From NCBI GenBank assembly GCA_038496445.1, contig JALMLS010000568.1:1-64000 (forward strand): a stretch of DNA of 64,000 nt. The letters run 5' to 3'. Positions within the stretch are counted from its first letter, which is position 1, and each line of letters starts with the position of its first letter. Below the pieces are notes generated by a model. The model saw nothing but the letters and a program-made list of their open reading frames with translations, was not told where the DNA came from and made no database searches. Made by a program: the position numbers and the translations under genes. The stretch comes from Trichosphaerium sp. ATCC 40318. Its lineage: Eukaryota; Discosea; Flabellinia; Trichosidae. This document shows positions 26,101-36,903 of the stretch, piece after piece.

Positions 26101-28909
26101 GCCTGGTAAGTACACGTGCAAACAATTTTTACTTGATTTTGTTTTGTTTTTGTGATGGTTATCCGCTCTTTGACTTTACTGTAGGTCGGTGGTTACGACG
26201 ATTTTGGAGAAGAAGGAAGTTTCGAGTTTGCTCAAATGAAAGCTACTTCAGACGCTGAGAAGGAGTTAGCGGCAGGACGTGAACCTCGTGAAATGTGTCG
26301 TCCTTCAACAGATACAAGAAGCGGGTTTATGGAATCACAAGGTTTGCCTTTTTTTTTTGCATGTTTCTCATAGCGTGAGTCTGCAATCATGATATTAATA
26401 TATCTTTAGGTGCTGGTGTCCAAATCATAACTACTGCTGAAGTTGCAATCAAAATGGGTACTTGTGGTTTAAACTGAAGGTTGTTTTTATTAATAGTGAG
26501 TTATAGGTCTTCCAATATATGCTATTCTAGCTCTAGTTAACACTGCAACTGATAAACAAGGAAGGAGTGTACCTGCTCCAGGACAAGGTATTCTAACTAC
26601 TGCTCGTGAACGACCATTAAGCTTGGCACATCCAATGTTGGGTATGTAACTGTTTTGAAGAAAAACTTCGCAAGTAACACGATTTAGATATTGAGTACAG
26701 AAAGCGACTTCTTGATCAAGAGAAGGAAAAAATATCTTCATGGAAGGAGAAGGAGTTAGCATACTTTAAAGAAAAGGTTGTAGAGCAGTCAAAGACCAAA
26801 TCATTATCAGCGGCAGATGCAACTAGGGTAACTATTCTTTTTTTTCCTTTATTTTTCTTATCTTCTTTGCTTGTGTACTGTTGTTCTAAGTTCTTTCTGT
26901 TTAGCTATCTGAAGATAACAAAGCTGTTGTTGATCAATTAGCCAAGAGAAAGCTTCGTGCTGCTTATGATTGTTACGGTAATGGCTTCTATACGCAAGAC
27001 AATACAATAGCTCCACTTCGTGGTGCACTTGCTGTGTATGGACTAACTATTGATGATTTGGCTGTTGCGTCATTCCATGGAACTGGAACAAAGCTTAACG
27101 ACCTAAATGAAACACAAGTACTTCAAGCTCAACTGGAGCATCTCGGTAGAACAAAGGGCAACATCATATTTTCGATATGGCAGAAGCACCTAACAGGACA
27201 TCCTAAGGTACAAACTTTTTCTTCTTCTTCTTCGAAAAATTTCTCTCTCTTGCAAAACCGATTCTCTTTTGCTTGTTCTTCAACAACAAAACAAACATGT
27301 TCTGTGACTGATTTTGAGAGTTTGTACATCAATTTAGAAGGTCTTTTGAAGCAATTGTTTGAAAAATCAATCAATTTTTTTTAATTCATTTTGTTGTTTG
27401 TCTTTCTCGGTTGCAATAGTCTTACGTACTGTTAAATAGGGCGCTGCAGCTGCATGGATGTTGAATGGTTTGATACAAAGTATGCTTTCAGGAACAGTAC
27501 CTGGTAACAGGAACTGTGATAATGTAGATAGAGAGTTAAAGAGTTGTGATCATGTTGTTTTCTTGAACAAGTCTTTGCAGACATATGGTTTCAAAGCTGG
27601 TATACTAAAGAGCTTTGGATTCGGTCAAGTTGGCGGTGAGATACTTGTAGTACATCCAAAGTACATTTTCTCCCAGTTAACAGTACGTGAATGATCAAAA
27701 CACTTCAAGAAAGAAAAAAAACAACCAAAACTCGTTTCGTTGTATGTTTGAATGAATAACTCATTTCTGTTAAGGATGAAGAACTATCTGAATACAGTCA
27801 AAAACGTCTTTTACGTGAGCAAGCAGCTTACAGGCATTTCCAAAACGCTATCACAGGTAAGAAAGTTAACAACAGCTAAATACGTTTTCCTTTACTTTTT
27901 TCTTTGAATTTTTTGTTTATTGTTCAATTCCTAACTATGTACCACAGGCAAAGCCAATTTTATTAACGTTAAAAACATACCTCCTTATGGGAAGGATGAT
28001 GAGATGCGTGTTTACCTTGATCCACTCGCAAGAGCTTCATACTCAAAGGCTCATCAAACGTATGTTTTTCTTTTTGCTCCGAAACGTTTGCCACTACTCT
28101 TTGTTGTTTCTTCATTACTTATATTCTCTTGCTCTAGATATACATTTGGAAATGTCAAAAGCTCTCCAAGGAAACGTAAGAGTGCTCCAGAACCTCTTAA
28201 AACGTTACCTGTATCACGTACTCTGAGCAAGACTCAGTCTCATTCGAGTTTGGTTCATTTGGAAGTTATGTTAAGAGAAATGGGTGAAACACAACGCAGT
28301 GCCTTTGACCAGTACGTCATAAAACTACAAGCCGCCTTATCATAGTATATTAACATTAAAAACAGGGGTATCGGTGTAGACGCTCAATCAGTTTCAGAAA
28401 TAGAAGCAAGACTTACTTCAAGTGCTGAGTTTACAACAAGAAACTTTACACCAAGTGAAATAAAGTACTGCCAGTTATCAGCAGATACAACAACAAGCTT
28501 TGCAGGTAAGCAATCAATTCATCATCATCTCCTAAACACAACCTCCAAACAACCTCTCACACCAACCTTTGTCCTGTAAAGTCTCAAGCTATTGTTTCAT
28601 TGAAACATTTCAGTTTTTTTTTGTTTATCATCTATGTGTCACAGGACTCATTTTTTAATAGGTCGATGGGCTGCTAAAGAAGCTGTTGTTAAAGCAATGA
28701 GCTCTTGTGATGAAAAAGCAAAGTCTATGTGGCTTGGAGGCGGTGCACCATTGATCGATATTGAGATTCTTCCTGGAGCTTCAGGTGCTCCTGTTGTACA
28801 CCTTCATGGTCATGCAAAGGCTGTAGCCCAAGCACTTAATGTCACAAAGGTTAAAGTATCTATAAGCCATAGCGGAGAATACGCTGTAGCACAGGCATCA
28901 GCAAGATAG
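11168..28909 (+). CDS. FAS: single-chain fungal-type fatty acid synthase (fused beta-alpha, two ACPs)
   Basis: Cytosolic type I synthase making long-chain acyl-CoA from acetyl- and malonyl-CoA. Domain order follows the fungal beta then alpha subunit without a stop between them. Acetyltransferase: N-terminus from 11168, GHSQG near 12690. Enoyl reductase: [13 protein letters not shown] near 14700, GSGFGDAK. Dehydratase: [14 protein letters not shown] and [11 protein letters not shown] near 18125-18215. Malonyl/palmitoyl transferase: [26 protein letters not shown] near 19150. Two ACPs: GGKSALQNE at 20659 and 21403. Ketoreductase: [11 protein letters not shown] near 23220, YAESK near 23930. Ketosynthase: GACATAVES with the active Cys near 26035, [10 protein letters not shown] near 27075. 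Phosphopantetheinyl transferase: [12 protein letters not shown], ending ASAR. Several dozen short introns interrupt it; estimated length is about 4,200 residues. All catalytic motifs looked for are present. One intron after GHSQ appears to use a GC-AG boundary. Confidence 0.95.
20545..22027 (+). other. tandem acyl carrier protein region of the FAS
   Basis: Two complete fungal-type ACP units follow each other. The first runs from about 20545 ([31 protein letters not shown]) through [19 protein letters not shown] to about 21140. The second runs from about 21305 ([31 protein letters not shown]) through [16 protein letters not shown] to about 22020. Each has the phosphopantetheine serine in GGKS and its own following structural helices. 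An Ala/Pro/Val-rich linker (about 20425-20545) precedes the first and another Ala/Ser-rich linker (about 21170-21260) separates them, as expected for mobile carrier arms. Yeast FAS has one ACP; duplicated ACPs are known from some oleaginous fungi. Confidence 0.9.
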
Positions 28910-29047
28910 TAATAAATAAGCGACAGCAGCACAGAATGTTTTTCGAACAAAAAAAAAAAGTTCAATAAAAAAACACTTGTAAAGAACAGCTTCTCACTTA
29001 AGGGCTAACTTAAGGCATAATAATCTCATTCCTAGTGACTTGTAATC

Positions 29048-30091
29048 ATGAGCTTCTCCGGTATTTCGATTGATCAAGCATTCAATCACTATCGTAGTAA
29101 CCACCCAGAAGAATTCAAACAGGTTATGGAAGAGCAAAGAGAAATATTCACAAAACAACTTGAAACTACTCTAAATATCGTAAACAGCAGCATTATAAAA
29201 CAACTAGATGATATTCTGTTAAAACAAACGCACACGTCGTTAAAACAAGCGAACAAGATCGAATTCCTTACCGAAACCAATGAATCAGCTCCAAAACTAA
29301 AACAGCTGCTTCAAGAGTAAGCACACAAGTGATTTCTGTCTTTCGCTGAATTTGAACTGTTTGAACTTGTTTCTGCCTAACAATAACTCTAGTACACCTT
29401 TGATATCGAGGGACAAAGAACGAAACCTGATGGACTTTCCTCCAGAGGTTATTTCGAATATTCTACATCATACAGAAGCAAAAACAAGGTTTTCTGTTGC
29501 TCAATCATGTCACCTGATGGCCGACATCATTCACCGTATTGTTGGATACAAAGAAGTTGTCTTTCAAAAATCTCAGATATTTTAAGGATAAGAGAGTACA
29601 AGGGTATAATGAGCAACACTGAAATTTACTTAGATGAGTATTTACAAAATCACACTATATACTCATTGTTATATGGCTGTAAACATATTGATGCATCTAT
29701 GGGTAATATCAATGATCGTGATCTTGAAGACCTTGCAGGAGTTCATTCAATTGATCTTAGTTCTTGTGATCATATTACAGGAGAAGGGATTAAGAATTTG
29801 AAGGGTGTACATACAATTAACCTTGCGTACACTGCAGTTACAGATGAAGGCATCAAATCACTCAAAGGTGTTCATACAATTGACCTTAATGAGTGTTTTT
29901 ATATTACAGATGAAGGGATTAAGGAGTTGAAGGGCTTTCATAGAATTGCTCTTAATGATACATCAGTTACAGATGAAGGTGTAAAGGAGTTATGTGGTGC
30001 GGATTATATTAGTCTTATTGGGTGTGATGAAGTCACAAATGAATGCATCAGATCGCTTCGAGAAGCCTCAGTAACAGTGAGAAGTCGCTAA
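29048..30091 (+). CDS. coiled-coil/F-box/leucine-rich-repeat protein with a frame break
   Basis: Exon 1 (29048-29316) encodes a polar helical N-terminus (MSFSGISIDQAFNHYRSN). A GTAAGC...CTCTAG intron joins it in frame to an F-box-like segment (RNLMDFPPEVISNILHHTE, then HLMADIIHRIVGYKEVVF). At about 29575 the frame stops (QIF, stop), and homologous sequence resumes in another frame (ILRIREYKGIMSNTEIYLD) with five LRR units of the GVHTIDLxxCxxITDEGIKxL type to 30091. By alignment with the copy at 47617 the break is one missing base (or two extra), or a weak 38-41-nt intron (GTCTTT or GTTGTC donor, ending GAGAG) removes it. F-box proteins recruit substrates to SCF ubiquitin ligases, with LRRs as the recognition part; function here is inferred. 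It starts 139 bp after the FAS stop. Confidence 0.7.
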
Positions 30092-30376
30092 AGCCAACTG
30101 TGTTCTATTTAATTATTGTTGATTTCTTACTTGTGGGTAGAATGTACATCCAAGCAAGTTTGTAGTTTGATCAACATAAAAGTACACGCTTTCGTTGTAG
30201 GAGACTGGAGACATTGCCTAAATTGCTTCTACTTTGTCTGTGGGCTATTCACATCTACGCTTTTACAACAAAGTGGTCTTAATAACACTGAGTGAATCTA
30301 GAGAAACACAATGTTAACAAAATTTATTTTTTTAAGAAACAACAACATGACTTTATTATCTGTTTTAGTAATGGGT

Positions 30377-32314
30377 TTACAAAGCATTTATCTTTGCCAC
30401 CACTAAGTCTCTTATGTGTCCCATATCTTCAACCTCATTTTTAGGTGCTAGCCCACTTGCGCTGTCATTAATCTCAAGGATATAATCTACAACAGTTAAT
30501 CAATTACACAACAACAAAAGTAACATAATCTGATTGGTCCAAAAAAAAACCAAAAGAAAAAAGGTATGGTGACTTGTTGACTTACTGTTTCCATCTTTTG
30601 TATGGATAGCATCTACAGTGAATATATCCATTCCTAAAGAATTCATAATGTAAGTGATAAAGGCATCAACAAGTACTAAGGAAACAGCAACAAAAAAAAA
30701 TTATGATTGCGTTTTTGTTTTTCTCAAGTTTTCTTGATATTTCAAACGACTTGACAAACAGCGTATCTGTCAAACTCAATTGTTGACTAAACATATGATA
30801 TTAACTGAAGACGTACCACCAAATAGTTTGGCTACCTCATCAGTCCATAATTGATACTCTGGTGTTACTTTGATTTCAGTTAAAATACAATTGCCTACAT
30901 TTCCTTTCCAATTTGCATTGACACGTTTATAAGCTCGCACATGATCACCTATACGCTGAATTCTAAGATCATATTCTCTTTCAGGAATATACTTTTCTAC
31001 AGTCACATAATCCTTATGTAAAGCGAGAACACTATTCAACATTAATAACAAAACAAACAAATTAAAAAAACAGAAAAAAACGGTAGGAACATTTCTTCAA
31101 GTAAAACCAAAGCACGTGATATTCGTAGTATGCTGTGAGAGATATTAACTGATTATATAAAAAAATATTGATGCTGTTACAAACCAAGACTGGTTAGGTA
31201 ATGCGCAGTACCTTCTCATATCGGCCATGTGTTCATTTGTATCGAATTTTATTTTACCATATCCTGCTTCAGCGTATCCAACCTACAACAGATTTAAACG
31301 TAAAAGACTAACCTAAATTCGGTTATATACCTTTACAACAAGTGGAGGGTCTGGAGTAAACATCATACCTTTGTGCACGTGTCAGAAATCAAAACAGAAA
31401 ATAAAATAGACATCAAGAAAAACGTGTTGCTGAGAAGTCTGCTTACCGTTTGCATGGGAATAGTACGATTGGTTTATGAGATTAAACTTTTTACCAAGTC
31501 TTTTATGAATACGTTGAAGCGCTGCTGTTACTACAGGTCTCTTCAAGAAGTCAGTAATCCGAAATCAAAGGCGAATCGAAAAATGGCAAAAAAAAAAAAA
31601 AAAAAAGAAAGAATACCTCAAGACATTGATGAACAGCTTCAAGGCTATTAACAGCAGGAATATTTGCAAACATTAAACCGTATAAAGCATTTGTATAGTC
31701 ATCATCCCTAAAGAAAACAAATGTCAGGCGAAGATTAAAATAGATTTTCTCTGAATTTTGTTCAACCAGGTATGGTCGTTCTGCGAGCTTTTATGCTTCA
31801 ACAAGTTAACGTACTGCGTTACAAGTCCACGCACTAGCTTTCTAACAAGTACAAAGTCCGGTTGAAATACTCTGTACTGATTTTCGTCTGTATTCGGCAA
31901 AGGGTCCTTAATATACCGTCAGCATAATAAAGTCAATGTTTAGACGCCGTTGGTGTCACCTTATTCGGTTTCATGTTTACAGTAACCCTTCCAGTGTGTA
32001 AATCGGACGTCACTATCATGTTTTCCCACCTCACCTTCTTTATAACGATCTAAACGGCGGTTTGAATAAAAATACCGTTAACGAAGACTGTTTACGCATT
32101 TACCTTACGTCCAGATGCTGTTGAAACACCATCAAAGCATTTATACCAATCTTTGTTGTCAGAATCTTATAAACGGTAAATGGAGGGTATTATATTACTG
32201 AGTACCTATAACCAACACTTTGAAAGGCTTAGGAGCCTTCCCTTGCTTTTGGGCTGTAGCCGCGTTATTACTTGCTTTACTTGCTTTCTTTTTACTACTG
32301 AACATGTCGAACAT
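30377..32314 (-). CDS. synapsin-like ATP-grasp protein
   Basis: Synapsins bind ATP through an ATP-grasp fold and in animals coat synaptic vesicles. The product starts MFDMFSSKKKASKASNNA (basic, Ala/Lys-rich), then KPFKVLVIDSDNKDWYKCF, matching the start of the synapsin central domain. Further family segments are PDFVLVRKLVRGL, ANIPAVNSLEAVHQCL, PPLVVKVGYAEAGYGKIKF (ATP-binding loop), VEKYIPEREYDLRIQRIG, ANWKGNVGNCILTEIKVTP and LWTDEVAKLFGG. It ends EINDSASGLAPKNEVEDMG...VVAKINAL. About nine short introns. The animal-type Pro-rich C-terminal tail is absent. The role in a unicellular organism is unknown; membrane or vesicle association is inference. Divergent from the EGF-7TM gene. Confidence 0.87.
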
Positions 32315-32545
32315 TTGCAAAATGGAAAGGTGGAGTTAATGGCTTAGGCGAACTGGCGTGAATGGTGGGTTAAACCCTTCATTGAATATGATTCGTTGCA
32401 AAAGTTTTCGAAACACGAAATAAGCGTGTATTTACATTATTGCGACTTGCAATCGGACTCCCGTAACCCGCTGGTAAAAAAAGTCAATTTCGGTCGTGGT
32501 CACGTGATACTTTCGGTAGAACGCGTTACACATCTTACGTAGGGT
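32315..32545. promoter_or_regulatory. shared divergent promoter, synapsin-like / EGF-7TM
   Basis: Only 231 bp separate the two outward-facing start codons. A CACGTG palindrome, extended to TCACGTGA, sits at 32501-32506, close to the plus-strand gene. The same hexamer is strikingly frequent elsewhere in the window. No clear TATA box is visible. Confidence 0.4.
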
Positions 32546-34018
32546 ATGAATGGAACGTGTATTAAGGTATGGCCACTCTCTAAAGAGTGTAGCGGTCAAG
32601 GTACATGCATAAACAACACGTATTGTATTTGTGATAGCGGGTACGTCTTTTACACGCTCTAGAGTGCACTGACACGCTTTTCTTGCCCCCTCCACGTATG
32701 TGTGATGTTACTGGGCTAAATCTTTTATTTTCCTTCAATAAACCGTCCATAGAACATTGTGGATGCTTGTTTACTATCACGGTTATCTCACCAATAATAG
32801 TTGGAGTGGAGATGGAGTGAGTTTGGACTTCAGGGATGAATTTGGCCGCGATCATGCTTGTACAACTAGCAAAGTGGGCGTTATAGTCTTGTATTCTGTT
32901 GCACTTTTATTCGGATTACTGCCCTTCTACGTTGCAATGTACCGACTATGGAACCTTTATCCTTTCAAACTGAAGGACTTTTTTATACTCAATAATAATC
33001 ACTCATTGTTTGCAATAACGATGCTCATGTGCGCAGGTACTCATGGCTACACTTGCACATATTTAACAAGGTTTGACCTTTTAGCTGGAGGACTTGGGTG
33101 TACCTTTATTATTGGAGGATATAGAATGACAAGAGATATCGTACCTGCTATTTTATTGATTGTGGGATTATTGGCATTTGCTGCTTTTCATTTTGTATTG
33201 TCTCTACGACTTATACGGTAATACTACCTGTTTATTTTGTATACTAAAGTCAATATCTACGTATAGAGTAGTGCGTACAATACCGGGAGACAATAGACAC
33301 GTTAAACTCTGGTTCATATTGTTAAAAAGTAGTTCATCACTCATTAGTGTTTTTTTGGCCTTTGCTGGACCTCTCACAATATACATTCTAGCTGATGAAC
33401 GCATCAGATGTACGTTTTGAAAAGCGCACGATCTCCCAAAACAATTTGTTTCAAAAGACTAGTAGACTAGACGTTGCTTTTTTAAAACAATTTTTTTGCC
33501 TTTGTTCTACATTACCACGTGATTACCGCGACTGAAAGAAGGAACAATATCACCACTTTGTTGCGTTCTATTAATAACAGTGCTTAGTTTTCTTTACTGG
33601 CTATATCGCTGCATCTATTTTCTTCAGCAATATACCAAATATTATTATTGCATTCACTCTTGCAAATAGAATAATCAAAGGCCTCAAGGAAAGTGCAAAG
33701 TTATCAGGAGATATTGAAATAGTACAAGGTACAATAGATAAATTTATTCATCTACGAAGAGCTACTGTCATTCCACTACTAGCCTTAATAATTATAACTG
33801 GTCTAATGTTGATTTTCATTGTACTTCTTGACTATATTTTTGCTTTGGGATATCTCCTATGCTCAATGTCTTGTGCACGTATTGTTTATATAGTACTAGC
33901 ACCAAAAGACACTGAACTTGTACTTAAAAAGAAGAAACAACAAGTCATCTCAATAGCAAAAGGTGTGAGACACGGAAAAAAAGGAGAAAATCGAACTGGA
34001 CAAAAAATAAATACTTGA
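32546..34018 (+). CDS. predicted seven-transmembrane protein with N-terminal EGF-like motif
   Basis: The first exon encodes MNGTCIKVWPLSKECSGQG then TCINNTYCICDSG, an EGF-like Cys pattern, followed by an intron with a GTACGT donor. The next exons encode a short extracellular stretch (NNSWSGDGVSLDF) and hydrophobic segments. I count seven: KVGVIVLYSVALLFGLL, HSLFAITMLMCAGTHGY, LLAGGLGCTFIIGG, IVPAILLIVGLLAFAA, SLISVFLAFAGPLTIYIL, FTGYIAASIFFSNIPNIII and VIPLLALIIITGLMLIFIVL. A Lys-rich cytosolic tail follows (LVLKKKKQQVISIAKG). This looks like a receptor, but I cannot assign it to a GPCR family. There is no obvious signal peptide before the EGF motif, so an upstream exon may be missing. Convergent with the small Cys-rich ORF downstream. 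Confidence 0.7.
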
Positions 34019-34070
34019 AATTTATAAGTTGTATTACAGACAATCGGAAGCCAGGTCAATATCTCTACAG

Positions 34071-34319
34071 TTAGACATCACAGCAACAACAAAGACAGTG
34101 ATCAAAAAATCCTGAACATTGATCTTCGTTATCGTCCAGCTGCAATGCACAACAACAGTTGTGATAACGCCACGGTTCGTCGTCTTCCTCTGCGTATATA
34201 CAACATATTGTAACAGGCCAAATACAACATAAACATGACCATAGAAGTCCTGGGCCATGGTGACAGGCGCAGCATTCATACCAACTCAGTTTACTTTCTT
34301 TTGAACATTTCTCCCCCAT
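34071..34319 (-). CDS. small very cysteine-rich hypothetical protein
   Basis: An 82-codon ATG frame with about 18 cysteines, mostly in pairs or runs (ECCACHHG, SCLCCIW, ICCIY, NCCCALQ, LCCCCDV at the end). Clustered Cys with aromatic residues suggests a palmitoylated membrane-associated or metal-binding peptide, but no family is recognised. A second frame of similar length overlaps it (to 34034), so coding status rests only on composition and the ATG. Confidence 0.35.
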   Translation of the reverse strand: MGEKCSKESKLSWYECCACHHGPGLLWSCLCCIWPVTICCIYAEEDDEPWRYHNCCCALQLDDNEDQCSGFFDHCLCCCCDV

Positions 34320-36147
34320 TTTCCTTTTTTTAGTGTATTATACACGTCTGTAGCGCTAATGTTACTCTCCGAAACGTTTTTAAGACGATATGCCGTACCT
34401 ATTGTCAAAACGTATTGTATATGTGCCGATGATGTCCTATCGGTTAGAATATATGGCTATGGTGTAATTACAGGCTAAAGAGGTTCACTAAATCCCTCTT
34501 CTAGTTAGCTAAAGTACGAAAGTTAAAATTGTTAAAAATAGATCAACTTAAATGTCGTATCTAGCAAAATATTTTCCTATATAAACCATTCAAACACAAA
34601 GAGCACAATTTCTTGTACGAGACAGTTGTCATTTTATCATGAATAGCATTATTTGAACGAGATTATTCGACTTGAAATGTAAAAAATTGTTAGGTAACAT
34701 TATTCGTACTTACGAAAGGGTAACTCTAACAAACAACAATGTTTTACAATTGCTGCGTTCAAAATGAAAAAGAATAGTTCCATTTAAACGTTTCCGCTAC
34801 TGTATGGGCTTTACGTGCGTAGGAGAGCCACTTTAGACTATTTGTATGCGTTTCAGGAGGGTTGTGAGCGACAGGCAAAAAGCCGAAAACGGTGCGAGTT
34901 TTCTTTGTAAAAAGCGCTCCAACATGCCAAAAAATGACAACAAATGCTACAGCTGAAAACTGTGCGAGCTTTCTTTGTAAAACACGCTCAAAATGACAGA
35001 AACTCGCACAGTTTTCGGCTTTTTTGCCGCAAGCGGAAGTAGACGATCCAGTTCTTGACTAGTTTTGACACCGAGTGCAAAGGAAAAAGTACTTGAAATT
35101 ATACAATGCAAACTTGTTGTTGCTTTTGGTTTTCGAGTTTATCCAGATCCGACTGATCTTGCGTTACAAGATCAAATTGTTTTGAACTACGTAACTATCA
35201 TTTGAAAGAATTCCAGAAGCTTGACTTATACTTTGCATGTCTTTGACAAACTCCAAAAAATCTCATATGGAAGTGACATTTACGTTCAAGGAGGAGTAGG
35301 TATAAGAATTGTTTGGATCTATTTTGCAATTGCCGTGCTTAATGAAACAACACTCATTATTTAACTTTTAGCTTGACTTGTTTTTCTCACTAACCTGAGC
35401 TCTATGGTTTAAAGCTTTTTCGTTCTTGAACTAAGAGTATCAAGCGTATCTCAGTCCTGATTTTACCCCTTTGGAGTCAACAAGTTTGAAACCTTTGGTT
35501 TAGCAAACTGCAGCACCAACTTACGTTGCGAATACCAACATTTGCGTACGATGAAACTTTACAGTAGTTATTTGCGTACAATAACTACTGTATTGTTAAT
35601 CTTAGGAGTACGCCATAGTCGATTTAGTTTGGAATATTGAACCTATATAAATACGACGTGATATGTAAGACGGCTAACTTAGTGAGAAAAGTGTAAAGAA
35701 CAAATCCTGACTTTTTTTTTTTGGCGAAAATGGTGAGAACTATCTCCCACGCCCATCCAACAACCCGAAAACAACAAGTAATGAAAGAAACAAGAAAAAC
35801 GCTCCGAATTAGAAAAGGAGTCTACTTGCAATCAGAGCAGTTGTAGAATAACGATCAGCGTCATGTTTTTTGTTCAAACATGCAAAACGATCAGTGAATT
35901 TCATTAACCACTAAAACGCTTTGTGTTTTTAAAAGAACTCATTTATTGCTTCAAAAGAGCCTAACCAAAACGAATATATATCAAAAACACCATCTGTTAG
36001 GTATTCTATCACGTCCACACAGAAAACAAAAAAATGAAAACAACGAAATCTCGCAACAATTGAAATGCACAAAAAGGTTGCCAAGAATTGAAAACTCCTG
36101 TAAAAAAACCTCCTAAATAGGTCACACACAATTGTCACTTCCCAACA
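34320..36147. other. intergenic region holding repeat copy A; otherwise no gene seen
   Basis: About 1.8 kb. Repeat copy A occupies 34780-35036. The rest is AT-rich, with no frame of recognisable content. The minus-strand frame at 35929-36156 overlaps the 5' end of the secreted-protein gene and is not supported. Confidence 0.5.
34780..35036 (+). repeat. dispersed repeat, copy A, with internal hairpin
   Basis: It starts 'ccatttaaacgtttccgct' and ends near 'gccgcaagcggaagt', so its ends are themselves imperfect inverted repeats (TTCCGCT / AGCGGAA). It contains 'aaaaagccgaaaac' plus 'gcgagttttctttgtaaaaa' near 34876-34916. A 17-bp hairpin arm lies at 34952-34968, pairing at 16 of 17 positions with 35003-35019. 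The whole unit reappears in reverse orientation at 37158-37460. Structure and length suit a small non-autonomous DNA transposon (MITE-like), which is inference. Confidence 0.7.
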
Positions 36148-36903
36148 ATGACACAACAGCTCATTATTCTTCTTTCCCTCGTATGTGTTGCGTTTGCATC
36201 AGTAATCTACACGCCGCTCGCCACCGCTTCAACCCAAACATGCCAAGGATGTCGTAAAGACATGCACTCAGGAAATTTTGTTTACTGTAATGGCTATTAC
36301 GCAGGTTCGACAGTCACCAACTGTGACTGGGTAGGAGGTCCTGGAGAATGTACTTTCCCTAGAGATACCTCTGTTACGAAAGCAGAATGCGAGCAAATGT
36401 GTACTGACGACGTAAGATGTAACTTCTATACAAGTTACTACAATTCTATCTGCAACTTATTCATGATGAACGACTGTACTCTCATCGCAGGAGGTGCTTC
36501 AGGTGATACACTTCAAAAAGAACCAGCAACAGCAGATACCTTTGTCATGACAACAACCGGTACTGGAGCGAGTGATAAAACAGACGGTCAAATTAGATAC
36601 AGATATGTCTATTCCGACAATACAACATCAGACTGGAGTGCTAACATTGATGACACACGCGTTGATGACTTTAAAAGTGGTGCTGTCGACCATTTCTTTA
36701 TGACTGCACCTATCAAAGACCCTGCAAAAACCTTCTCTGGTCTCGAAGTTAAGAACTTCAGCAATGACGGTTGGAGATTCACAAGGTTCTCTGTATACAA
36801 CGGATTTCACTTTTGCTACAATGGTGATGCTTTCATTGACGGAGATAGTGGTAGTGCTAATGTCATTCTTCCAAATAACGGAGATTGCGCTTGTACTGCT
36901 TAA
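36148..36903 (+). CDS. intronless secreted Cys-rich protein (PAN/apple-like plus PLAT-like)
   Basis: A single 251-codon exon. Residues 1-18 form a signal peptide (MTQQLIILLSLVCVAFAS). A Cys-rich part follows (CQGCRKDMHSG, then KAECEQMCTDDVRCNFYTS, a PAN/apple-like spacing) to about residue 115. A second part begins around TGTGASDKTDGQIRYRYVY and runs through WSANIDDTRVDDFKSGAVD and FSNDGWRFTRFSVYNGFHF. Its repeated D/W/G pattern resembles PLAT/LH2 beta-sandwich domains. It ends GDCACTA, with an AATAAA just after the stop. Likely exported or displayed and binding a glycan, protein or lipid. Lack of introns and position between inverted repeat copies A and B set it apart from its neighbours. 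Domain names are tentative; secretion is more certain. Confidence 0.75.
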   Translation: MTQQLIILLSLVCVAFASVIYTPLATASTQTCQGCRKDMHSGNFVYCNGYYAGSTVTNCDWVGGPGECTFPRDTSVTKAECEQMCTDDVRCNFYTSYYNSICNLFMMNDCTLIAGGASGDTLQKEPATADTFVMTTTGTGASDKTDGQIRYRYVYSDNTTSDWSANIDDTRVDDFKSGAVDHFFMTAPIKDPAKTFSGLEVKNFSNDGWRFTRFSVYNGFHFCYNGDAFIDGDSGSANVILPNNGDCACTA

